Source of the DNA: Kiritimatiellia bacterium
GTDB lineage: Bacteria > Verrucomicrobiota > Kiritimatiellia > RFP12 > UBA1067
Assembly (NCBI GenBank): GCA_017965685.1
Contig: JAGCPM010000153.1
Coordinates: forward strand, 1-6,067
Direction: 5' to 3'
DNA: 6,067 nt
Made by a program: the position numbers and the translations under genes. The notes beneath the pieces were generated by a model, which had not been told where the DNA came from, searched no databases, and saw only the letters and a program-made list of their open reading frames with translations. This document shows positions 1 through 5,441 of this stretch, piece after piece (the stretch's first letter is position 1; each line of letters starts with the position of its first letter).

Positions 1-2
1 GC

Positions 3-464
3 CATCAGGTCTGCTACATGCCGGAGTTCCTGACCGAGCGCACGCATATTGAAGACTTCAAGAAACAGCCGATGGTCTTCACGGGCGCGATTGAGCTGCT
101 ATGCCAGATATTCAAGGGCAAGACGTTCACCACAATGTCTCCGCTCGAGGCCGAGATAACGAAGTACTGCCACAACGTGTTCGGCGCATACAAGGTTACC
201 TATTTCAACGCGGTATACGACTACTGCCGGCAAATGGGCGCAGACTGGGCGCGCGTTCATGCAGGAATGCTACTCTCCGGCTACATCAACGACACCCACA
301 CGTTCGTGCCGGGTCCTGACGGCAAGTTCGGCTACGGCGGAAAGTGCTTCCCGAAGGATGTGAACGCCTTCGCGAAGATGACGGAGGGCACACCTCTCGG
401 AACGCTTCTGGCGCCGCTTCACGAACTGAACGTCAGGTTCCGCGGTGTGGAGGAACACATCTGA
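3..464 (+). CDS. UDP-glucose 6-dehydrogenase-like protein, short form (5' end outside window)
   Basis: This is the C-terminal part (153 residues visible) of a UDP-glucose/GDP-mannose dehydrogenase. The family oxidises a UDP-hexose twice with NAD+ to give the UDP-uronic acid used for polysaccharides, in the cytoplasm. Visible marks are PEFLTE near the left edge, the EITKYCHNVF segment carrying the conserved Lys and Asn of the central helical domain, and GYGGKCFPKD with the catalytic Cys at codon 345-347. The reading frame is already open at base 3, so the Met at 18 is internal. The protein stops only about 38 residues after the catalytic Cys, so the usual C-terminal UDP-binding domain (roughly 100-150 residues) is absent. 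The next gene starts 7 bases later, leaving no room for a detached domain. I recall short family members with a similar VPGPDGKFGYGGKCFPKD signature, so this is probably a natural short form. The exact sugar substrate is not certain. Confidence 0.88.
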   Translation, partial: HQVCYMPEFLTERTHIEDFKKQPMVFTGAIELLCQIFKGKTFTTMSPLEAEITKYCHNVFGAYKVTYFNAVYDYCRQMGADWARVHAGMLLSGYINDTHTFVPGPDGKFGYGGKCFPKDVNAFAKMTEGTPLGTLLAPLHELNVRFRGVEEHI

Positions 465-471
465 TTTAGCA

Positions 472-1455
472 ATGTACGGCAACATTCCTCTTTGGCTTTC
501 GATAGCTTTCATCGCAGGAGGTCTTGCCGTCCTCGCATGGAGTTCCGACCGCTTTGTCGTCGGATCGGCGTCTCTGGCCCGGATTCTGGGTATTTCGCCG
601 TTCGTGATTGGCATGGTGATCGTCGGTTTCGGCACCAGCGCGCCCGAACTGCTCGTCAGCGTCTTTTCTGGCATCGCGGGGCGTTCCAATCTTTCTCTAG
701 GGAACGCATACGGCAGCTGCGTGTTCAACATAGCGGGAATCCTGGGTGTGGCCGCGCTTGTGCACCCCTTGTCGGTCAAGCCGTCCATAGTCTTTGGCGG
801 CGTGCCGCTCTTGACCGCCATAGCGGTGCTCTCGATGTTCCTGCTCTGCGACGGAACCCTCTCCCGCGCCGACTCCTTCATTCTTCTCGCGGCGTTCGCC
901 ATCGTCATGCCACTCTATTGCAGATTCGACAAAAAGGCGGAAACCCCTGAAGCTCCGGACCTGCCCGGCGAAACGGGCGTTTTGAAATCTCTCTTTTGGA
1001 CGGCCGTCGGATTGGTCGCGATGGTTGCCGCGAGCCACATTCTGGTTTGGGGCGCCGTTGACATGGCAAGGGCTTTCGGCGTGGACGAATTCTTGATTGG
1101 CCTCACCGTCGTCGCCATAGGCACCAGCATTCCCGAACTCGCGAGCGCGATAGCCGCCGCCCGCCGCCGCGAATCCGAGCTCGTGCTCGGAAACATCGTT
1201 GGCTCCAACATCTTCAATACTCTCGCTGTCGTGGGAATCGCCGGTGCGATAAGCCCCTCTCCCGGCTTTTCAGTATATGTGCTTTCGCGCGATCTGCCCG
1301 TGCTGATCTGCGTCACGCTCTCTCTCGCCGCGTTCGGTTTCAACCGTTCCGACTGGCGAAAGAACGGGACTGCCGGACGCTCCGCCGGACTCTTCTGGCT
1401 TGCGCTTCAGATTCTTTACATGGCCGTGATGCTTTATCAGGAGATTCGCCGATGA
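472..1455 (+). CDS. calcium/sodium antiporter, CaCA family (YrbG-like)
   Basis: This is an inner-membrane cation exchanger of the CaCA superfamily, 327 residues, close to the usual bacterial YrbG size. It shows the two inverted repeats of the family. The first has GFGTSAPELLVS (residues 52-63) and GNAYGSCVFN (77-86); the second has IGTSIPELASA (216-226) and GNIVGSNIFN (240-249). The ion-coordinating Glu of each alpha repeat (E59, E222) and the Ser/Asn of each GSxxFN (S82/N86, S245/N249) are present. About ten hydrophobic segments can be seen, with a charged cytoplasmic-type loop near 151-171. The ATG at 472 is chosen because it places the first membrane segment as in relatives. A GGAGGA at 449-454 is rather far upstream (17 bases). 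A GTG at 445, in frame and overlapping the upstream gene, would add nine residues and remains possible. It overlaps the next gene by ATGA. Transport of Ca2+ against Na+ or H+ is inferred from the family. Confidence 0.93.
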   Translation: MYGNIPLWLSIAFIAGGLAVLAWSSDRFVVGSASLARILGISPFVIGMVIVGFGTSAPELLVSVFSGIAGRSNLSLGNAYGSCVFNIAGILGVAALVHPLSVKPSIVFGGVPLLTAIAVLSMFLLCDGTLSRADSFILLAAFAIVMPLYCRFDKKAETPEAPDLPGETGVLKSLFWTAVGLVAMVAASHILVWGAVDMARAFGVDEFLIGLTVVAIGTSIPELASAIAAARRRESELVLGNIVGSNIFNTLAVVGIAGAISPSPGFSVYVLSRDLPVLICVTLSLAAFGFNRSDWRKNGTAGRSAGLFWLALQILYMAVMLYQEIRR

Positions 1456-2090
1456 AGATCGAGATTCTGCCGTCGCTTCTCGCCGCCGACTACGGAAGGC
1501 TTGCCGAGGAAATATTGCGCGCCCAGGATGCGGGCGCCGATGCGCTGCATATAGACATAATGGACCCGTCGTTCGTGCCAAACTTGTCGTTCGGGCCGGA
1601 TATCGTAGCGCTCTGCCGCAAGGTTGCGCCGGGATTCTATCGCCACGTCCACCTTATGATGCGCCGCCCCGACCTCTACGCCGCGAGGTTTGTCGAATGC
1701 GGCGCCCAGACGCTCCAAGTCCATATCGAGGCGGATTGCGACCTTCACGATACCCTGAAGATGATTTCCTCCCTGGGCGCGAAACCTGCCTTGGTGCTGA
1801 ATCCTGAGACTCCGGTCGAAAGGATTTTCCCATATCTTGACGAGGCGAAAGAAGTGCTTGTCATGACCGTCCATCCAGGAAAGGGCGGCCAGTCGTTCAT
1901 ACGCGAAGTTCTTCCGAAACTCGAAATCTTGCGGCGGATGCGTCCAGAGATGGATTTGATGGTCGATGGCGGCATAAATGACAATACAGGCAAGGAATCC
2001 ATCGCCGCCGGTGCCAACCAGCTCGTCGCCGGGAGCTGGCTCTTCGGAGCCGGCGACATGAAGTCCAAAATAGCGAGGCTCAGATCATGA
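1452..2090 (+). CDS. rpe: ribulose-phosphate 3-epimerase
   Basis: This is a TIM-barrel enzyme that interconverts D-ribulose 5-phosphate and D-xylulose 5-phosphate in the pentose phosphate pathway. At 212 residues it is slightly shorter than typical Rpe. The active site is recognisable: metal ligands H33, D35, H67 and D172, with D35 and D172 also the acid/base pair, and the methionines M37, M69 and M138 that line the site. PSLLAAD, FVPNLSFGP, GGQSF and VDGGIN are standard, and AGSWLFG near the end is the phosphate-binding strand. Several positions are unusual: MDPS where MDGH is usual, HVHLM in place of DVHLM, and HPGKGG in place of NPGFGG in the mobile loop. A related sugar-phosphate epimerase activity (for example allulose 6-phosphate) is therefore an alternative. 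AGGAG at 1439-1443 lies 8 bases before the ATG, which overlaps the antiporter stop (ATGA). The stop overlaps the coaC start the same way. Confidence 0.92.
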   Translation: MKIEILPSLLAADYGRLAEEILRAQDAGADALHIDIMDPSFVPNLSFGPDIVALCRKVAPGFYRHVHLMMRRPDLYAARFVECGAQTLQVHIEADCDLHDTLKMISSLGAKPALVLNPETPVERIFPYLDEAKEVLVMTVHPGKGGQSFIREVLPKLEILRRMRPEMDLMVDGGINDNTGKESIAAGANQLVAGSWLFGAGDMKSKIARLRS

Positions 2091-2611
2091 AGGTCGTGGT
2101 CGCTGTAACCGGCAGCATCGCCGCCTACAAGGCTGTCGATCTCGTGAGGCTTTTCGTCAAGGGCGGCGACGACGTCAGCGTGATGATGACGAAGGCCGCC
2201 TGCGAATTCGTGCGGCCGCTCACGTTCCAGACCCTTTCCAGGAATCCGGTCTACGTGGACGAGTTTGCGCCGCCGGTCGAATGGAAACCGGGCCATGTGT
2301 CGCTTGCCGATGCGGCGGATATGATAGTCGTCGCCCCGGCCACGGCGAACACCATTGCGAAGATACGCTTCGGCATCGCCGACAACTTCGTGACTTCGAC
2401 TCTCCTTGCGACCCGGGCCAAGATAGTAGTCGTGCCGGCGATGAACACCGGAATGTGGGAGAATCCCGTCACGCAGGATAATGTGGCCGCCCTGAAGGCG
2501 CGAGGCGCTACGATAGTCGATCCCGATACCGGCGAACTCGCCTGCGGCGCGACGGGAAAAGGCCGCATGATGTCGCCCGATGCAATCTACAGGATCTGCA
2601 AGGGGGCTTGA
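2087..2611 (+). CDS. coaC: phosphopantothenoylcysteine decarboxylase, CoaC domain only
   Basis: This is an FMN-dependent flavoprotein of the HFCD family that decarboxylates 4'-phosphopantothenoylcysteine to 4'-phosphopantetheine in CoA synthesis. It has GSIAAYKA (residues 9-16, flavin/phosphate binding), catalytic H70 in GHVSLAD, APATANTIAKI (83-93), N120 in PAMN and C153 in the ACG clamp motif followed by GKGRM. H70, N120 and C153 keep exactly the spacing of His75, Asn125 and Cys158 of the E. coli enzyme. Most bacteria fuse this domain to CoaB (phosphopantothenate-cysteine ligase) in a protein of about 400 residues. Here the protein ends at 174 residues where CoaB would begin, and a different gene follows 4 bases later. 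A separate coaB must lie elsewhere if the pathway is complete. GAGG at 2075-2078 lies 8 bases before the ATG. Other HFCD enzymes are possible, but the CoaC signature is good. Confidence 0.92.
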   Translation: MKVVVAVTGSIAAYKAVDLVRLFVKGGDDVSVMMTKAACEFVRPLTFQTLSRNPVYVDEFAPPVEWKPGHVSLADAADMIVVAPATANTIAKIRFGIADNFVTSTLLATRAKIVVVPAMNTGMWENPVTQDNVAALKARGATIVDPDTGELACGATGKGRMMSPDAIYRICKGA

Positions 2612-2615
2612 TTCC

Positions 2616-2867
2616 ATGCCGATTTACGTGTACGAGGCCAAGGATGCGAAGAAGAGCTGTTCTAAGTGCAAGGACGGCTTCGAGATAAGCCAGCGCCTCG
2701 CCGAACCGAAACTCGACCACTGCCCATACTGCAGGGCACCCGTCCAGCGCATCATACAGGCTCGAGGTTTGCGCCACTCCGAAACCGATCTCAACTACCG
2801 CGCGAAACGGGCCGGGTTCCACGCCATGAAGCGCATCGGAAAAGGTGAATACGAAAAGATGTACTGA
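2616..2867 (+). CDS. FmdB-like zinc-ribbon protein
   Basis: A small protein of 83 residues that begins with MPIYVYEA, as FmdB-family proteins do (usually MPIYEY), and carries two CxxC pairs. The first is C15/C18, the second C36/C39 in HCPYC, followed by APVQRIIQ. This is the pattern of a single zinc ribbon. Compared with the common form, a few residues (DAKKS) sit before the first pair. The C-terminal half is basic and rich in Arg, Lys and Tyr, with GFHAMKRIGKGEYEKMY at the end, similar to the tail of longer family members. The role of the family is poorly defined; the name comes from a proposed regulator of formamidase genes. The start at 2616 fits the family N-terminus and has AAGGGGG (2600-2606) 9 bases upstream; an in-frame ATG at 2580 lies inside coaC and is not favoured. 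The next gene begins one base after the stop. Confidence 0.85.
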   Translation: MPIYVYEAKDAKKSCSKCKDGFEISQRLAEPKLDHCPYCRAPVQRIIQARGLRHSETDLNYRAKRAGFHAMKRIGKGEYEKMY

Positions 2868-2868
2868 T

Positions 2869-3468
2869 ATGAAGACGAAACCCCTGTTTATTGTGATGTC
2901 GGCTCCGTCCGGCTGCGGAAAATCCACCCTAATCGACATGCTTCTCCAGGAGTATTGCGACATCGTCTACTCCATCAGCTGCACTACACGCGAAAGGCGC
3001 GGCGAGGAGGAGGACGGCATCGACTACCATTTCATGGATAAATCCCGCTTCGAGGATCTTGTCGCCCAGAACGCCTTCATCGAATACGCAAAGGTCCACG
3101 ACAACTACTACGGAACCCTTAAGGCGCCGATTGAGGAAGTTCTCGCCGAAGGCAATTCCGTGATACTCGACATAGACGTTCAGGGCGCGGCTAAGATACG
3201 CGATTTCGTCCGCGCTCTTCCTGATACCGACCCGATGAAGATCGGCTACGTGGACATATTCGTGATGCCGCCTTCCATGGAGGAGCTCGAGCGACGCCTC
3301 ACCGGCCGCGGAACGGATTCTCCCGCCGCCATAGCCCGCCGCCTCGCAAATGCGGAAGGGGAGATTGCGCGCGCCGACGAATATATGTTCAAGGTCGTCA
3401 ATGACGATCTCGCCCACGCCTACAAAAGACTGTGCGACCTGATTGACGCCTTGGGGGGAAGAATGTAA
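2869..3468 (+). CDS. gmk: guanylate kinase
   Basis: Phosphorylates GMP to GDP with ATP, essential for GTP supply; cytoplasmic, 199 residues. The P-loop is SAPSGCGKST (11-20). The GMP-binding domain follows with SISCTTRERRGEEEDGIDYHF (split here as SISCTTRERR, 35-44, then GEEEDGIDYHF, 45-55), E72 and YYGT (80-83). Next come the DIDVQGA strand (101-107), the lid region with RLTGRGTDS (143-151) and ARRL (156-159), and the closing VVNDDL. Compared with common Gmk sequences there is a short insertion (about 117-128, PDTDPMKIGYVD) before the FVMPPS strand. The ATG at 2869 gives the normal N-terminus. It lies one base after the FmdB-like stop and has no close ribosome binding site (AAAGGTGA at 2841-2848 is 20 bases away), so it probably depends on translational coupling. 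A GTG at 2845 would add eight residues unlike the family. Confidence 0.97.
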   Translation: MKTKPLFIVMSAPSGCGKSTLIDMLLQEYCDIVYSISCTTRERRGEEEDGIDYHFMDKSRFEDLVAQNAFIEYAKVHDNYYGTLKAPIEEVLAEGNSVILDIDVQGAAKIRDFVRALPDTDPMKIGYVDIFVMPPSMEELERRLTGRGTDSPAAIARRLANAEGEIARADEYMFKVVNDDLAHAYKRLCDLIDALGGRM

Positions 3469-4184
3469 TGAAATGCATCGTCGCGGTCCCCACCTATGAC
3501 GAGAAGGAAAACGCCGCCAGAATGTCCGAGGCGATCCTCTCGCTCAACGGCGAGGCCGATGGCGTCGAGTTCGAACCTCTTTTCATAGACGACAATTCAC
3601 CGGACGGCACGGGCGAAATACTTGATGCCCTCGCCGCGAAGGACCGCCGCGTGCATGTCCTCCACCGCGAGAAGAAGGAGGGCCTCGGCCGCGCGTATGT
3701 CGCCGGCTTCAAGGAGGCCCTTAGGCTTGGCGCGGACAGAGTCGTCCAGATGGATTGCGATTTCTCGCACGATCCGGGCGACCTGCCGCGGCTTGTCCTC
3801 TCCTGCGAAGGCGAGAAGGCTCTTTCGATCGGCTCGCGCTACGTCAAGGGTGGCGGAACTCCAGGCTGGCCTTTGTTCCGCCGAATCATATCTGTCGCCG
3901 GAGGAATGTTCATACGCCTTGTTACAGGCATGAAGATACGCGATGTTACCGGCGGCTTCAAATGCTGGAGTCGCAAGGCTCTGGAAGGGATCGGGCTCGA
4001 CGAAGTAGCTTCATCCGGATATTCCTTCCAGCTTGAAATGAACTACAGGGCATGGCAGACGCGGTGCCGCATAGTGGAGATTCCTATCCTTTTCACCGAT
4101 CGCGTTGCAGGCTACTCGAAGATAACGCCGGGAATCGCGCTCGAATCCGTTTGCGTCGCATTGAGGCTGGGGAGGGGCAAGTGA
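3468..4184 (+). CDS. dolichol-phosphate mannosyltransferase-like glycosyltransferase (GT2)
   Basis: A 238-residue family 2 glycosyltransferase of the DPM1/polyprenol-phosphate-mannose-synthase type. These enzymes move a sugar from a nucleotide donor onto a polyprenyl phosphate at the inner face of the membrane. Motifs in order are VPTYDEKEN (7-15), DDNSPDGT (41-48), HREKKEGLGRAYVAGF (66-81), metal-binding MDCDFSHDP (95-103), IGSRYVKGG (121-129), RDVTGGFKCW (158-167) and SGYSFQLEM (183-191). The last, with IPILFTDRVAGYSKI, is typical of the DPM1 subgroup. No C-terminal membrane segments or GtrA domain are present, so it is a soluble or peripheral form. The donor (GDP-mannose, UDP-glucose or another) and the final product cannot be read from sequence. 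The start ATG overlaps the gmk stop by one base (TAATG), with a G-rich site at 3453-3460. The stop overlaps the GTG of the KS-like gene. Confidence 0.92.
   Translation: MKCIVAVPTYDEKENAARMSEAILSLNGEADGVEFEPLFIDDNSPDGTGEILDALAAKDRRVHVLHREKKEGLGRAYVAGFKEALRLGADRVVQMDCDFSHDPGDLPRLVLSCEGEKALSIGSRYVKGGGTPGWPLFRRIISVAGGMFIRLVTGMKIRDVTGGFKCWSRKALEGIGLDEVASSGYSFQLEMNYRAWQTRCRIVEIPILFTDRVAGYSKITPGIALESVCVALRLGRGK
4171..4175 (+). promoter_or_regulatory. ribosome binding site that fixes the GTG start of the KS-like gene
   Basis: GGAGG in a G-rich run (GGGGAGGGG) ends five bases before the GTG at 4181. It sits in the last codons of the glycosyltransferase. This is the main reason for choosing the GTG over the ATG at 4052. 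Confidence 0.75.
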
Positions 4185-4687
4185 GAATCCTGGCCGAGGC
4201 AGAGTGGGTTCAAAGCGATGAGAGCCCGAATCCGGACGTATCGTTCGTCCCGGCGATGGAAAGGCGCCGACTTACTCCTGTAGAGAAGGCTGCGCTGAGC
4301 GTCGCCCGCAAGGCTCTCGAAGCGCTGCCTGAGGGTGAGCGCGAAATTCCCGTCGTGTTCGCGTCTCGCTGGGGCGAGATAGGCGTTACCGTGAAACTCA
4401 TGCGCCAGATGCACGATGAAGGCGAGATGTCGCCTGCCGGATTCTCTAATTCGGTCCATAACGCCGCGCCCGGACATCTGTCGCTCCTCATGAAGAACAA
4501 GGCGCCCTATACCGCAATCGCCGCCGGAGAAAAATCGTACGAGATGGGCCTTCTCGAGGCGTCCGCATATCCAGGCAGGGTGCTTTTCGTATATGCGGAA
4601 GAGGCTACTCCCGAATTCTACCGCCCGCATTTCAAGGACGTGCAAAAAGCCCACGCTGTTGCAAAGGTGATCGAGAATGAAAAGTAA
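4181..4687 (+). CDS. Ketoacyl-synt_2-like (PF13723-type) protein
   Basis: A 168-residue protein resembling the beta-ketoacyl synthase-like N-terminal domain found as a stand-alone protein in aryl-polyene and flexirubin pathways, where it is thought to act as a ketosynthase partner or chain-length factor. Features of that family are FVPAMERRRLTPVEKAAL (22-39), VVFASRWGE (58-66), MSPAGFSNSVHNAAPG (83-98) and AIAAGEKSYEMGLLEA (112-127). The Cys of true ketosynthases is not seen, so catalysis on its own is doubtful. The start is a GTG at 4181: it has GGAGG (4171-4175) five bases upstream, overlaps the glycosyltransferase stop as GTGA, and gives the family N-terminus. The in-frame ATG at 4052 would overlap the glycosyltransferase by 133 bases and is rejected. 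No acyl carrier protein, full ketosynthase, reductase or dehydratase gene is in the window, so the partner is unknown. Family recognition is from memory of the motifs. Confidence 0.78.
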   Translation: MRILAEAEWVQSDESPNPDVSFVPAMERRRLTPVEKAALSVARKALEALPEGEREIPVVFASRWGEIGVTVKLMRQMHDEGEMSPAGFSNSVHNAAPGHLSLLMKNKAPYTAIAAGEKSYEMGLLEASAYPGRVLFVYAEEATPEFYRPHFKDVQKAHAVAKVIENEK

Positions 4688-5441
4688 AAAATCGCTTCAC
4701 CGTTTTTCATTCTTCGTTCTCCGTTCTTCATTCCTGGCGTTTCTCGCGCTCGCCGGTTGCGATGCGCACCATGCCGGTGCTTCAGCCGAATGGACCTGCA
4801 TGGGCACTAACGCCAAGCTGCTCTGCCGCAATGCCGCCGATATCGAGGTTGCCGATCGAGTGAAGAAGCTTTTTGCCGACATCGAAACCCTCCTTAGCGC
4901 CCACAATTCTGAAAGCGAACTCGCGCGGCTGGCGAAACTGACGGATGCGGAGGTTCTTGAGAATTGCGATTCTCTCGTCCGTCCCTGCTACGAGGCTGCA
5001 TTCCGCTACAGGGAGATGACTGGCGGAGTGTTCAATCCTCGCTGGCGCGGCGCGGGAACGATGGATCTGGGCGCGATAGCCAAGGGCTTCGCCGTCGATC
5101 TCGCCTGCGAGCTTGTTGGCGACAGGGAGGTCCTGATCGATCTCGGTGGCAATATGAAATCCTGCGGCGGAACCTGGCGGGTCGGCATATACGGCTCGGA
5201 CAGGATACTCTCGCTCGGAAAGGGCGAGGCCTGCGCAACAAGCGGCGAATATTTCCGTGGCGCGCACATAAAGGACGGCCGCGACGGCAGCGAAGTGAAG
5301 AAGGGCGGTTTTTCGGTCACGGTCGTCCATTGCACGAGTGCGATGGCCGCCTATGCTCTTTCCACCGTTTTGTGGATAACCAAGGAGCGCGACGCGGCGA
5401 AATACGACGCCGGCGCAAAGGAGGCCATATGGCAAGAGTGA
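4677..5441 (+). CDS. ApbE-family lipoprotein, compact and possibly altered FAD:protein FMN transferase
   Basis: ApbE enzymes attach FMN covalently to Thr/Ser of target proteins on the outer side of the inner membrane, using FAD and Mg2+. This 254-residue protein has a basic N-terminus, a hydrophobic stretch and the lipobox LAGC with C28, so it should be a lipoprotein. Family marks are MGTNAKL (42-48), LLSAHNSESELARL (72-85), MTGGVFNP (114-121), DLGAIAKGFAVD (130-141), LIDLGGN (153-159) and ATSGEYFRGAHIKD (187-200). Two oddities: only 8 residues separate FNP from DLGAIAKG, where relatives usually have several tens; and the (A)DALST motif reads AYALST (225-230), so Tyr226 replaces the Asp that binds metal, while T230 is kept. 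Activity is therefore uncertain. The start overlaps the upstream gene by 11 bases, with AAAGGTGA at 4663-4670. The 3' end overlaps cmk by 13 bases. Confidence 0.88.
   Translation: MKSKKSLHRFSFFVLRSSFLAFLALAGCDAHHAGASAEWTCMGTNAKLLCRNAADIEVADRVKKLFADIETLLSAHNSESELARLAKLTDAEVLENCDSLVRPCYEAAFRYREMTGGVFNPRWRGAGTMDLGAIAKGFAVDLACELVGDREVLIDLGGNMKSCGGTWRVGIYGSDRILSLGKGEACATSGEYFRGAHIKDGRDGSEVKKGGFSVTVVHCTSAMAAYALSTVLWITKERDAAKYDAGAKEAIWQE
4701..4733 (+). repeat. short imperfect direct repeat in a pyrimidine-rich tract
   Basis: CGTTTTTCATTC (4701-4712) returns as CGTTCTTCATTC (4722-4733), 11 of 12 bases alike with a 21-base period, and a further CGTTCT lies between them (4715-4720). The tract is almost purely pyrimidine on the + strand and AT-richer than its surroundings. 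It encodes the hydrophobic core of the ApbE signal peptide (FSFFVLRSSF). It may be chance from Phe/Ser/Leu codons or a trace of a short genomic repeat. Confidence 0.45.
5418..5424 (+). promoter_or_regulatory. ribosome binding site of cmk
   Basis: AAGGAGG, the strongest Shine-Dalgarno match in the window, lies four bases before the cmk ATG and inside the apbE coding region. It supports a start at 5429 and independent loading of ribosomes despite the 13-base overlap. Confidence 0.75.

Noticed and set aside
445..471. GTG at 445 as start of the antiporter
   Set aside because: It would add nine polar residues before the first membrane segment and overlap the upstream gene by 20 bases. It is not excluded, because the ATG at 472 has only a distant binding site.
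270..908. Minus-strand open frame of 212 codons
   Set aside because: It lies opposite the dehydrogenase and the antiporter, shows no family motif and is rich in Arg/Pro/Thr, as expected for the reverse of GC-rich coding DNA.
2580..2615. ATG at 2580 as start of the FmdB-like protein
   Set aside because: The family begins with MPIY at 2616, where a well-spaced purine-rich site is present; the extra twelve residues come from within coaC.
1745..2617. Minus-strand open frame of 290 codons, the longest on that strand
   Set aside because: It covers rpe and coaC, both with complete catalytic motifs. The reverse translation has no recognisable domain or ordered composition.
4052..4180. ATG at 4052 as start of the KS-like gene
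   Set aside because: It would overlap the conserved end of the glycosyltransferase by 133 bases and add 43 residues unlike the family. The GTG at 4181 has a good ribosome binding site and a GTGA junction.
5040..5066. Frameshift as the cause of the short central region in ApbE
   Set aside because: The frame continues directly from FNP into DLGAIAKG and on to the end with family motifs on both sides, so an in-frame deletion or natural short form explains it better.
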